24,190 nucleotides of DNA from JAGQOZ01 sp041399205 (GTDB lineage Bacteria > Planctomycetota > Planctomycetia > Pirellulales > Pirellulaceae): positions 1 through 24,190 of the forward strand of contig JAWKTK010000041.1 of NCBI GenBank assembly GCA_041399205.1. The letters run 5' to 3'. Positions 1 through 5,467 of the stretch are shown piece by piece; position 1 is the stretch's first letter; each line of letters begins with the position of its first letter. The position numbers were made by a program, and so were the translations under genes. Below the pieces are notes generated by a model. That model did no database searches. It saw nothing but the letters and a program-made list of their open reading frames with translations, and was not told the origin of the DNA.

Positions 1-2172
1 TAAGCAGTGGTGGGTTATTCGGCGCTTCGCCTGGTTCCGGAGCCCCATCAAAATCAAATAAGCCAATCGTTCCCGAGCTAGTAAAATAGCCTTTGTGCCA
101 ATTGAGTTCTGAACTCAGCGTTCCAGAAGCAAAAACGAAGTCATCGAACATTCCGTCCAACAACGTGACAGTCGCTGCTCCGGAGATTTTATTCTTGTCA
201 ACGGTGAGATCGCCGCTTACTGAAACCAGGGATACCGGTTCTGGCGCGTCGCCCCCGTCTAACCAATTGGGCAAATCGAAGCTAACTGTTGGGCCAGCGG
301 TCAGCGTCGTTGCTCCTGTCACGACAATCTCAGCACCAGCACTGATGCCGTTCACCCCACCGCCTGCTTTCTGCAAGAACACACCCGAAGTACCCAAAGG
401 TTTTCCAGGGGCGTCAAGATTGACATTCAGATTGATACCGTCTATTTCACCTCCAACAAATGCGAGAGTCGCGTCCACCACGGTACCGTCGGGTAAGCTA
501 ATTTTGCCTGTCGCGGAATACTGGGCGTTGTCTGTATCGAAAGTGACTTGCGCGGAGTCGATTCCCCAGCCGGTGCTGCCCAGCCTAACGTCCTCGACAC
601 TGATTGCGCCAACGATACTCCATTCAGAACTGAGTGCTGGTTCGCCTGGCACTTGATCGGGCACGCGCAATTCGATGAAATTGTCGTTGGAGAAATCCGC
701 AGTCACGTTGTATACGTCGGGCAGCACAACTTTGCCCTGCAATCGCCACACACTGCCGCCCACCATGCCAGCGATACTGTGCGTGAACTGAGCCTGATTA
801 TCAAAGGACGCGACAATATCACTCCACTGCACGTGAAGTCCTTTGATGTCACCATCAAAGTCGCTGAGCGAGGCAACAGCACCCGACAGAGAAGCCCCGT
901 TCCTGTCGAACAAGAAGTAGTTATCACCAGTTATGCCCAGATCGAGCTTTGGGGCAGTTCCACCAGAGTCTCCTAGCGGCAAATTGAGCTCAAGGCTTCC
1001 CTGGACTTGCAACTGCAACGCAGACAAGCCAGCTCCCTCCGGAATTTCAAAGTCCAGGGTGTCTAGAGTGGCAGTTGCCCCGAAGAAAGAATAGGTAGCC
1101 TCGAACGGGGCGCTCCAATCGTTGAGGAGATCTTCAATTCGTTGATTCGGCTGAACCGAAAATTTGCCACTGAATACCGAAACGTTTTGATCCAGCAAGC
1201 CCAGCGTTACAGCACCGTCTGCATTGACCTGGTTGATTGAACCGTCCTGGGCAAGAATCCATTCGACTGAACCATCAACAGTCAACAGAGGCGTCCTAGT
1301 ACCATTTTCATCGTAAACCCCAAGGATGACATCTCCGCTAAACGAAGGGTTACCACCTGCACTAGTAACCTCTGCGGTACTGCTCTCTAGGTATGCGGTG
1401 TAGCTCGCCCCCCCCTCGACCACTTGGATCGCAAATAGGTCTTGCGTAAAGGTTTCACTCGCGACGTGCGACAGTACGGTATGTCCCGTAAGGTGCTGGA
1501 CTTCATCGTGCTTAAACCCGACCAAGTGGGCAGCCTCGTGAGCAGCCACGTCGGCAATCTTTCGAGCAGCCGTTGAGACCGTGTCGCCGCGGGCGATCAA
1601 TTTCTCGCTATAGACAAACGCCTCGTCGTTTCGATTCTTATTTCCGACGTCTACTGCTTCAGCTAAGCCAACGTAGGAACCGAATGCAGAAAACGCCGAC
1701 TCGTCGCCGCCGACATAGACAGTTGAGTAAGGTGCAGAGCTCGGTTGTTCTGAAGTGAACCGAGCATCAAGTGGACCGAACTGATCATTGAGTTGCCCTA
1801 CCACGGAAGCGATTATCTCAGGCTCTAGTCCTGCTAATCCAATGGGGCTCGTATCAAATGCCGGAATCGAAATACCGTCGATGTGCACAGGTCCGTCATA
1901 GGAGACATCTTCTGCCCCATCGAAGTCGAGAAAAATAACCTGACCAGAGACCTTTGAGAAGTCATCGGCCACCAACTCAAGACCGGCAATTGAAAAGTGG
2001 GCGTCGGGCACCCACTGGTCCGAGTCAAAATGGAAACTGCCTAAGTGTTCAGAGTGCAGCAGAATGCGTGCCTCAAGAGACTCGGGCTGCGAAAACTTTG
2101 CGGCTTTTCTGGCATGTAGACGACTACGGCGGCGAGCAGCGGCTTTGCTAGTCGCATTTCTTTTTTTCCCAT
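1..2172 (-). CDS. Large secreted LEPR-XLL-type protein with metallopeptidase motif (C-terminus outside window, N-terminal frameshift)
   Basis: One frame on the minus strand stays open from 2173 to the window edge, about 720 codons. Near residue 40 it has SLEARILLHS, a variant of the LEPR-XLL motif that marks the N-terminus of many planctomycete exported proteins, preceded by an Arg/Lys-rich stretch typical of that family. Near residue 211 it has HEAAHLVGFKH, matching the zinc-binding HExxHxxGxxH site of matrixin-like (metzincin) peptidases. The remainder is Gly/Asp/Thr-rich and reads like stacked extracellular beta domains. No start codon exists in this frame near the N-terminus. The ATG at 2172 (MGKK) is in another frame and stops at 2041. 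One extra A in the A7 run at 2161-2167 would join that ATG to the long frame. I infer an exported or cell-surface protease or adhesin. The substrate is unknown. Confidence 0.75.
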
Positions 2173-2599
2173 TTTAGGCGCCTGCGGCTTGAATTCTGGT
2201 GAATGGGGACATAATTTTGCTGGTTACTATAAAACACCTGAAATGAGTTTTCAATGCAACCAAAACGAGTGGCAAATTCGACACTTCTCGCTGATCGCCA
2301 CTTAGAATTGCATGCTAGTGTGGGATTTGAGCCGTATTTTCCTTGCGTTTCATCCAATTTTCGAACTGCAATTAGATGTGGCGGACGATCGTTTTTCGGC
2401 GTCGCCATTTGTAACTTTTCCAGGTAGCGGAGCACTCGATTGCTTCAACTCGCAGCAAGGCTTTGCTCAGCGCTCAAGGGCTGCGCTCAGATGTTCATTA
2501 CTCGGATAAGATTTATTGCGTCTCATCCGTTGCCGGATCTTCCACGCTTGGTCCTTGCTGCTGCGAATCTCGAAGAGTTCATGCAAGTCATCCACAAAC
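2173..2599. other. Intergenic region with no recognised gene
   Basis: This stretch lies between the tRNA-like element and the large minus-strand gene. Short open frames occur on both strands, but none shows a recognisable domain or ribosome binding site. On the minus strand a small hairpin, ATCCG-GCAA-CGGAT, with a GNRA-type tetraloop lies near 2526-2539. It has no following T-run, so I do not call it a terminator for the tRNA array. Confidence 0.5.
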
Positions 2600-2678
2600 G
2601 AGCGTAGTGCGCTGAGGTGGTGCCGACTACCACACAATTAAAGGCAGAAGGGTTACAACCTCCCGTGTGGAAACGCTC
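2600..2678 (-). ncRNA. tRNA-like folded element at the 3' end of the tRNA array
   Basis: Read on the minus strand, GAGCGT and ACGCTC pair as an acceptor-like end stem. CCACAC and GTGTGG can form an inner 6-bp stem. Inside it, GGAGG-TTGTAAC-CCTTC makes a 5-bp stem with a 7-nt loop placed like an anticodon arm (GUA, Tyr, if real). There is no normal D arm (only about 8 nt before the anticodon-like stem) and no TTC-type T loop. The element sits 11 nt after tRNA-Ser, with array-like spacing. It could be a degenerate tRNA, a small structured RNA, or chance folding. Confidence 0.3.
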
Positions 2679-2689
2679 CCAAGTTGAAG

Positions 2690-2772
2690 CGGAAGCCGTG
2701 GGACTCGAACCCACAACGGTTTGACCCGCAGCTGTTTTCAAGACAGTGTCCTCATCCGGCCGGGTGACTTCC
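2690..2772 (-). tRNA. tRNA-Ser(UGA)
   Basis: The acceptor strands GGAAGTC and GGCTTCC pair over 7 bp with one G-U. The anticodon loop CTTGAAA carries UGA. A long variable arm, stem-forming through CGGGT and ACCGT, identifies class II tRNA-Ser. The T arm is GTGGG-TTCGAGT-CCCAC. The discriminator is G and no CCA is encoded. This is the last standard tRNA in the array in the direction of transcription. It should read UCA and other UCN codons. Confidence 0.95.
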
Positions 2773-2793
2773 GAGTGTTGCGATTGCTCGCAG

Positions 2794-2868
2794 TGACGTG
2801 AGCGGGAATCGAACCCGCGAACTCCTGGATGAAAACCAGACGATTCTGCCAACAGAATCTACCACGCC
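2794..2868 (-). tRNA. tRNA-Glu(UUC)
   Basis: The acceptor GGCGTGG/TCACGTC has 7 pairs including two G-U. The D arm has GATTC/GAATC around a GG-containing loop. The anticodon loop TTTTCAT carries UUC. The T arm is GCGGG-TTCGATT-CCCGC. The discriminator is A, followed by CTG rather than CCA. It pairs functionally with the neighbouring Glu(CUC) to cover both Glu codons. Confidence 0.92.
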
Positions 2869-2893
2869 GTGTAAATGCTTCATTCGAAGCGAG

Positions 2894-2965
2894 TACCGCA
2901 TAGGAGTATCGATCTCCTTCCTGTTGCCTGAGAAGCAACCGACCTAGCCAGTAGTCGAATGCGGC
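2894..2965 (-). tRNA. tRNA-Glu(CUC), with atypical T loop
   Basis: The acceptor GCCGCAT/ATGCGGT pairs over 7 bp, and the anticodon stem GTTGC/GCAAC is perfect around loop TTCTCAG with anticodon CUC. The T stem AGGAG/CTCCT is perfect, but its loop reads ATCGATA. Position 54 is therefore A instead of the nearly universal U, and position 60 is also A. Discriminator A is followed by CTC. The cloverleaf is otherwise complete. It is probably expressed with the array, but the loss of U54 makes normal elbow folding questionable. Confidence 0.8.
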
Positions 2966-2975
2966 ATTCGAAAAG

Positions 2976-3051
2976 GGTGACCAACCGGAATTGAACCGGC
3001 GACAAACTCATTCACAGTGAGTCTCTGGAAACCAGCACCAGATCTGGCCAC
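2976..3051 (-). tRNA. tRNA-His(GUG), with no encoded G-1
   Basis: The acceptor GTGGCCA/TGGTCAC, D arm TCTGG/CCAGA, anticodon loop CTGTGAA (GUG) and T arm GCCGG-TTCAATT-CCGGT form a full cloverleaf with discriminator C73. The base just before G1 is T (at 3052), so the G-1 that usually pairs with C73 in bacterial tRNA-His is not encoded. Only two bases separate it from the 3' end of the preceding tRNA-Pro. Confidence 0.9.
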
Positions 3052-3053
3052 AG

Positions 3054-3124
3054 TCGGGTATCAGTGAGTCGCACACTGTCCATGCGTGGTCCCAAACCAC
3101 ACCGCTTACTCCAAGCTATACCCG
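3054..3124 (-). tRNA. Aberrant tRNA-Pro(UGG): short D loop, U55 replaced by G
   Basis: The acceptor CGGGTAT/ATACCCG is perfect, with the C1-G72 pair and A73 expected of bacterial tRNA-Pro. The anticodon loop TTTGGGA carries UGG on a GTGG/CCAC core stem. The D arm is shortened to about GCTT-GGAGT-AAGC, a 5-nt loop. The T stem CAGTG/CACTG is perfect, but its loop is TGCGACT, with G where U55 (pseudouridine 55) is expected. A second, normal Pro(UGG) lies at 4102-4174, so this copy is redundant and may be decaying or specialised. Confidence 0.72.
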
Positions 3125-3139
3125 CAATTCTTTAACAAG

Positions 3140-3214
3140 CGCCGAGGACAGGAATCGAACCTGTGTTTGCCTGGTTCAGAGCCAGGTGCAACGACCAGCA
3201 GTTGCCGCCTCGGT
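3140..3214 (-). tRNA. tRNA-Gln(CUG)
   Basis: The acceptor ACCGAGG/CCTCGGC pairs at six positions with an A1-C72 mismatch. A weak first pair suits glutaminyl-tRNA synthetase, which opens the 1-72 pair. The D stem GCAAC/GTTGC is perfect. The anticodon loop CTCTGAA carries CUG on CCTGG/CCAGG, and the T arm is ACAGG-TTCGATT-CCTGT. Discriminator G is followed by CTT. Confidence 0.92.
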
Positions 3215-3232
3215 GTTTCAACTTTCAAGAAG

Positions 3233-3300
3233 CACTCCGTCCGGGAATCGCACGCGATCAGCGGGCTTCAAAGGCCCACGTCGCGTCTACGCGCCGGAGA
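3233..3300 (-). tRNA. Aberrant tRNA-Gln(UUG): truncated D loop, U55 replaced by G
   Basis: The anticodon arm TGGGC-CTTTGAA-GCCCG carries UUG. The acceptor TCTCCGG/ACGGAGT pairs at five of seven positions, with U-U at 1-72 and G-A at 7-66. The D arm collapses to about CGCG-TAGA-CGCG, with no GG in the loop. The T arm TCGCG-TGCGATT-CCCGG has one stem mismatch and G at position 55. Only about 68 nt long. It shares the U55G change with the aberrant Pro(UGG) 110 bp away. It is either a pseudo-tRNA or a minimal tRNA. Confidence 0.6.
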
Positions 3301-3324
3301 GAATTGAGATCTTCAAAACGAAAG

Positions 3325-3399
3325 CTCCGGCGGCAGGGATCGAACCTGCGACTAAGCGATTAACAGTCGCCCTCCCGTACCAACACAGGACCCACCGGA
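3325..3399 (-). tRNA. tRNA-Asn(GUU)
   Basis: The acceptor TCCGGTG/CGCCGGA begins with U1-A72, common in bacterial tRNA-Asn. The D arm is TCCTG/CGGGA, the anticodon loop CTGTTAA carries GUU on GCGA/TCGC, and the T arm is GCAGG-TTCGATC-CCTGC. Discriminator G is followed by CTT. Confidence 0.95.
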
Positions 3400-3407
3400 A
3401 TGTAAAG

Positions 3408-3480
3408 TGCCGGGAGACGGACTCGAACCATCGACCTCCAGGGTATGAACCTGGCGAGCTACCAACTGCTCCATCCCGCA
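3408..3480 (-). tRNA. tRNA-Met(CAU), initiator-like
   Basis: The anticodon loop TTCATAC carries CAU on CCAGG/CCTGG. The D stem GAGC/GCTC has the A11-U24 pair that marks bacterial initiator tRNAs, and positions 1-72 (U-C) do not pair, also an initiator trait. Position 2-71 is a G-G mismatch. The anticodon stem has two rather than three consecutive G-C pairs next to the loop. The T arm is GATGG-TTCGAGT-CCGTC. I prefer an initiator-type tRNA over elongator Met or Ile2. Only one base separates it from tRNA-Gly. Confidence 0.8.
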
Positions 3481-3481
3481 A

Positions 3482-3552
3482 AGCGCCCAGTGGGAGTCGA
3501 ACCCACACTTCCGCCATGGCAAGGCAGCAGGCTACCGCTACATCATGGGCGC
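3482..3552 (-). tRNA. tRNA-Gly(GCC)
   Basis: The acceptor GCGCCCA/TGGGCGC is perfect. The anticodon loop TTGCCAT carries GCC on CTGCC/GGCGG. The T arm GTGGG-TTCGACT-CCCAC is standard. The D arm is weak, with one mismatch in a four-pair stem, but keeps GG in the loop. The discriminator is T and no CCA is encoded. Confidence 0.9.
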
Positions 3553-3607
3553 AAAATTGCATCACAACCAAATTGTCAAAGATCACGAATGCACGAGGCA
3601 TCCTAAG

Positions 3608-3678
3608 AGCACCGAGTCGGAATCGAACCGACGTCTCCTCGTTACGACGGAGGAATCTTCCCGCTAGACGATCAGTGC
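3608..3678 (-). tRNA. tRNA-Thr(CGU)
   Basis: The acceptor GCACTGA/TCGGTGC pairs fully with one G-U. The D arm is TCT-AGCGGGA-AGA. The anticodon loop GTCGTAA carries CGU (reads ACG), on CCTCC/CGAGG with a C-C mismatch next to the loop. The T arm GTCGG-TTCGATT-CCGAC is perfect. Discriminator T is followed by CTT. A C34 isoacceptor for Thr is an accessory tRNA. Confidence 0.85.
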
Positions 3679-3692
3679 TTGTTGTATTTCAG

Positions 3693-3765
3693 TGGGACCG
3701 GTGAGAATCGAACTCACATCGTTCGGTTTAAGAGACCGATGCATTACCTTGTCTGCCACAATCCC
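3693..3765 (-). tRNA. tRNA-Lys(CUU)
   Basis: The acceptor GGGATTG/CGGTCCC pairs fully with G-U pairs. The anticodon arm TCGGT-CTCTTAA-ACCGA carries CUU. The T arm GTGAG-TTCGATT-CTCAC is perfect and the discriminator is A. Together with Lys(UUU) in the same array it covers AAG and AAA. Confidence 0.93.
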
Positions 3766-3790
3766 AAATTGTGCTGTTGTCGTTGTTTCG

Positions 3791-3863
3791 TCGGCGTGGA
3801 AGGAATTGAACCTTCGACCCTCGTCTTATAAGGACGCCGCTCTTACCACTGAGCCACGCGCCG
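3791..3863 (-). tRNA. tRNA-Ile(UAU)
   Basis: The anticodon loop CTTATAA carries UAU, reading AUA, on stem CGTC/GACG. The D arm GCTC-AGTGGTAA-GAGC and T arm GAAGG-TTCAATT-CCTTC are perfect. The acceptor CGGCGCG/CACGCCG has one C-A mismatch and an unusual C1-G72 end pair. The discriminator is A. Most bacteria read AUA with a CAU tRNA modified to lysidine by TilS, so a UAU isoleucine tRNA is uncommon. Assignment rests on the anticodon. Charging specificity is inferred. Confidence 0.85.
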
Positions 3864-3867
3864 TAAG

Positions 3868-3940
3868 TGGGGCCGGAGAGGATCGAACTCTCACCGAACG
3901 GATTAAAAGTCCGTCATGCTGCCAGTTACACCACAACCCC
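3868..3940 (-). tRNA. tRNA-Lys(UUU)
   Basis: The acceptor GGGGTTG/CGGCCCC pairs fully with G-U pairs. The anticodon arm ACGGA-CTTTTAA-TCCGT carries UUU. The T arm GAGAG-TTCGATC-CTCTC is perfect. Discriminator A is followed by CTT. Four bases separate it from Ile(UAU). Confidence 0.94.
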
Positions 3941-4011
3941 AAGAATGATCTGGGGTATGCGTTTCAATCGCTGAAGCATGTCTGGTTCTCCTTCGTGTTC
4001 GTTGTCGCGAG

Positions 4012-4083
4012 TGGTAGCCCTGGGAATTGAACTCAGCGCAACTCGGTTATCAGCCGTGTTTGGGCAACCAGCCCTCGACTACC
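4012..4083 (-). tRNA. tRNA-Ile(GAU), with short D loop
   Basis: The acceptor GGTAGTC/GGCTACC pairs fully. The anticodon loop CTGATAA carries GAU, with the C29-G41 pair known as an Ile identity element. The D arm is GGGC-TGGTT-GCCC, with only five loop bases. The anticodon stem has an A-A mismatch and the T stem an A-C mismatch around a normal TTCAATT loop. Discriminator A is followed by CTC. It is recognisable but structurally weaker than typical. Confidence 0.85.
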
Positions 4084-4101
4084 ATGTGGTTCCTATTCAA
4101 G

Positions 4102-4174
4102 TCGGACACCTCGGAGTCGAACCGAGACCCTCCTGCTCCCAAAGCAGGCGTGCTTCCATCTGCACCTGTATCCG
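4102..4174 (-). tRNA. tRNA-Pro(UGG)
   Basis: The acceptor CGGATAC/GTGTCCG has the C1-G72 pair and A73 expected of bacterial tRNA-Pro. The D arm is GTGC-AGATGGAA-GCAC, the anticodon arm CCTGC-TTTGGGA-GCAGG carries UGG, and the T arm is CTCGG-TTCGACT-CCGAG. All helices pair well. This is the intact counterpart of the aberrant Pro(UGG) at 3054-3124. Confidence 0.95.
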
Positions 4175-4216
4175 ATGTGTGTTGCCGATTCTGTCGGCGC
4201 ATATCTTCCTTGTCAG

Positions 4217-4288
4217 TGGGCCGGGAGGCGCTCGAATCCTCGTCTGCGGTTCTTCAGACCGCCGCTAGACCGTCTCAGCTACCAGCCC
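4217..4288 (-). tRNA. tRNA-Phe(GAA)
   Basis: The acceptor GGGCTGG/CCGGCCC pairs fully, and the anticodon arm GCGGT-CTGAAGA-ACCGC carries GAA. The T arm GAGGA-TTCGAGC-GCCTC has one A-G mismatch next to the loop. Discriminator A is followed by CTG. It is the first tRNA of the array in the direction of transcription, about 37 nt after a terminator-like hairpin. Confidence 0.92.
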
Positions 4289-4324
4289 ATGTTGGGTTGT
4301 TGGGGTTGTCCGGGTTTGGACACG

Positions 4325-4357
4325 AAAAAAGGCTCGATGCCTGCGTGACACCGAGCC
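4325..4357 (-). terminator. Rho-independent terminator-like hairpin upstream of the tRNA array
   Basis: On the minus strand GGCTCGG and CGAGCC pair around a 14-nt loop and are followed directly by six T. This is a typical intrinsic terminator. It would stop minus-strand transcription entering from above 4360, just before tRNA-Phe. Either it ends an unrecognised upstream transcript or it insulates the array. No convincing promoter is visible in the 36 bases between it and the array. Confidence 0.65.
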
Positions 4358-5044
4358 TTCATGTAGAAAGCAATTCGCTTTAAGCGAGTGTCACGTGAGC
4401 AATCGATACGCCGGGCTATTACCGGGCAGGAACGTATTGGATAAGGACCAATCGCTACCGCCGAAGGCAATCCCTTCGTGTATCCGTTCGAGTTGATTTG
4501 ATTGCTGCTTGGTAAACATCAGAAAGCTCTACTCGCCTAATTTCGGTCCAATTATTGTTTCCAGCGTTGCTGACTCTGAAATGAAGGACGCATTGCCGCC
4601 CTAGTGGTTCGCGAAAAAATTGGCTTGCCGCAAATCGTTCACAAGTCGCCAAATCACGGCGTGGCCACAATGAAAACTATGCCACGCAGCACGCAAATGT
4701 CAAACGCATCAGCCTGAGTTTTGTACTCGCGAATGTAAAGGTCACACGCAAAGCTGGTCGCGGCAACCGGTTTTCAATCCTTGCAACAGAGCTTCGTCTT
4801 GTAGTGCACAAATTATCAGATCCGGTCGAAATCGGCGCAGGCACGATTTACCGGAGCTTCAAATTCAAGTCGTCAATTGCGGAGTGTTATTCGATTCCGA
4901 ACATATCTTTTCGCAATCTCATTAGGATGATTTCTTCTCTAATAGAAATACTGCGATCAATGCGAACGATTGACAAAGAATGCGAGATTTATAGACTGTA
5001 AAAACCTCGGAAAAACAAGGGTTTCTGAACAGTTCTGGGCAAGT
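4358..5044. other. Gene-poor region with no recognised gene
   Basis: I find no gene I can support here. Short frames exist on both strands, including about 65 codons at 4804-5001, but none has a recognisable domain. Bases 4780-5010 look more AT-rich than the surroundings. Small hairpins such as AAAGC-AATTC-GCTTT (4367-4381) and CGAAGG/CCTTCG (about 4462-4478) are present. No direct repeats of CRISPR type are seen. Confidence 0.5.
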
Positions 5045-5086
5045 CTCATAACCTCGAGGTCGTCAGTTCAAATCTGGCCCCCGCAA
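5045..5086 (+). pseudogene. 3' half of an initiator tRNA-fMet (candidate attachment-site scar)
   Basis: From the anticodon loop CTCATAA onward, the sequence follows the bacterial initiator tRNA pattern: AGGTC variable loop, T arm GTCAG-TTCAAAT-CTGGC, acceptor 3' strand CCCCGCA and A73, then CTT. Upstream bases cannot form the matching 5' halves of the anticodon stem, D arm or acceptor. Such 3' tRNA fragments typically remain at one end of an element integrated by a tyrosine recombinase into a tRNA gene. With this orientation the element would lie to the left, the side holding the tRNA array. No integrase gene is visible in the window. Confidence 0.7.
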
Positions 5087-5151
5087 CTTGCTGTAACTCT
5101 TGCCGGAACCTAGACTTAGGTTACCTGCCTTCTTCGGGCAATGCGGCTAGT

Positions 5152-5467
5152 TTAGCCCATATCGTCTTCGGTCAGCTCACGCTGGGCTAGATGGCGAACC
5201 GCATGGACAACCACGCGGTCAGGATGAACTACAAACAAGGCTCGGTGCGAATAACGTCGCCCGAGCCGTTAAAAGTAGCTGACGAAGCTCGAAGGGGAAG
5301 GATTCACTTTCCGGAGCCAATCCACAGCGACGGGGCAGCACTTCCAATGACGCAATGGCCGTGACAAATCCATTGAACCACGCATCGGCCACATGCGGTG
5401 CTTCCTGTTGATACCAGGCGGCAGCGTCGCGAAGCTGCTGCTCGGCATCGATCTTTTCAATAAAATA
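5152..5467 (-). pseudogene. ParE/RelE-family toxin, frameshifted
   Basis: Residues such as IDAEQQLRDAAAWYQQ and PHVADAWFNGF, then LPRRCGLAPESE and FPFELRQLL, match the ParE/RelE toxin family common in planctomycetes. Shortly after FELRQLL (about 5266-5283) the frame is lost. The expected C-terminal segment RRYSHRALFVV followed by HAVRHLAQRELTEDDMG continues in the +1 frame to a stop at 5152. One extra base would explain this. No antitoxin gene is seen upstream. Instead the frame runs without a stop into Cas1-like sequence. It is most likely a dead toxin remnant, though an indel error could mimic the break. Confidence 0.7.

Noticed and set aside
2148..2435. 95-codon minus-strand frame
   Set aside because: No domain, poor composition, and it overlaps the start of the LEPR-XLL gene.
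3186..3704. 172-codon plus-strand frame and similar frames across 3086-4383
   Set aside because: They run across several clear tRNA genes on the other strand. The repeated GIEPAT/RIEL-like words are translations of tRNA T arms.
3941..4011. Possible additional tRNA in the 71-bp gap between Lys(UUU) and Ile(GAU)
   Set aside because: No T-loop motif, no anticodon arm with a 7-nt loop and no acceptor pairing could be found.
4804..5001. 65-codon plus-strand frame in the AT-rich stretch
   Set aside because: No ribosome binding site and no recognisable domain.
5239..5268. GGCTCGG/CCGAGCC hairpin resembling the terminator at 4325
   Set aside because: It lies inside the coding remnant of the ParE-like toxin and has only a weak T stretch, so chance or coding constraint explains it.
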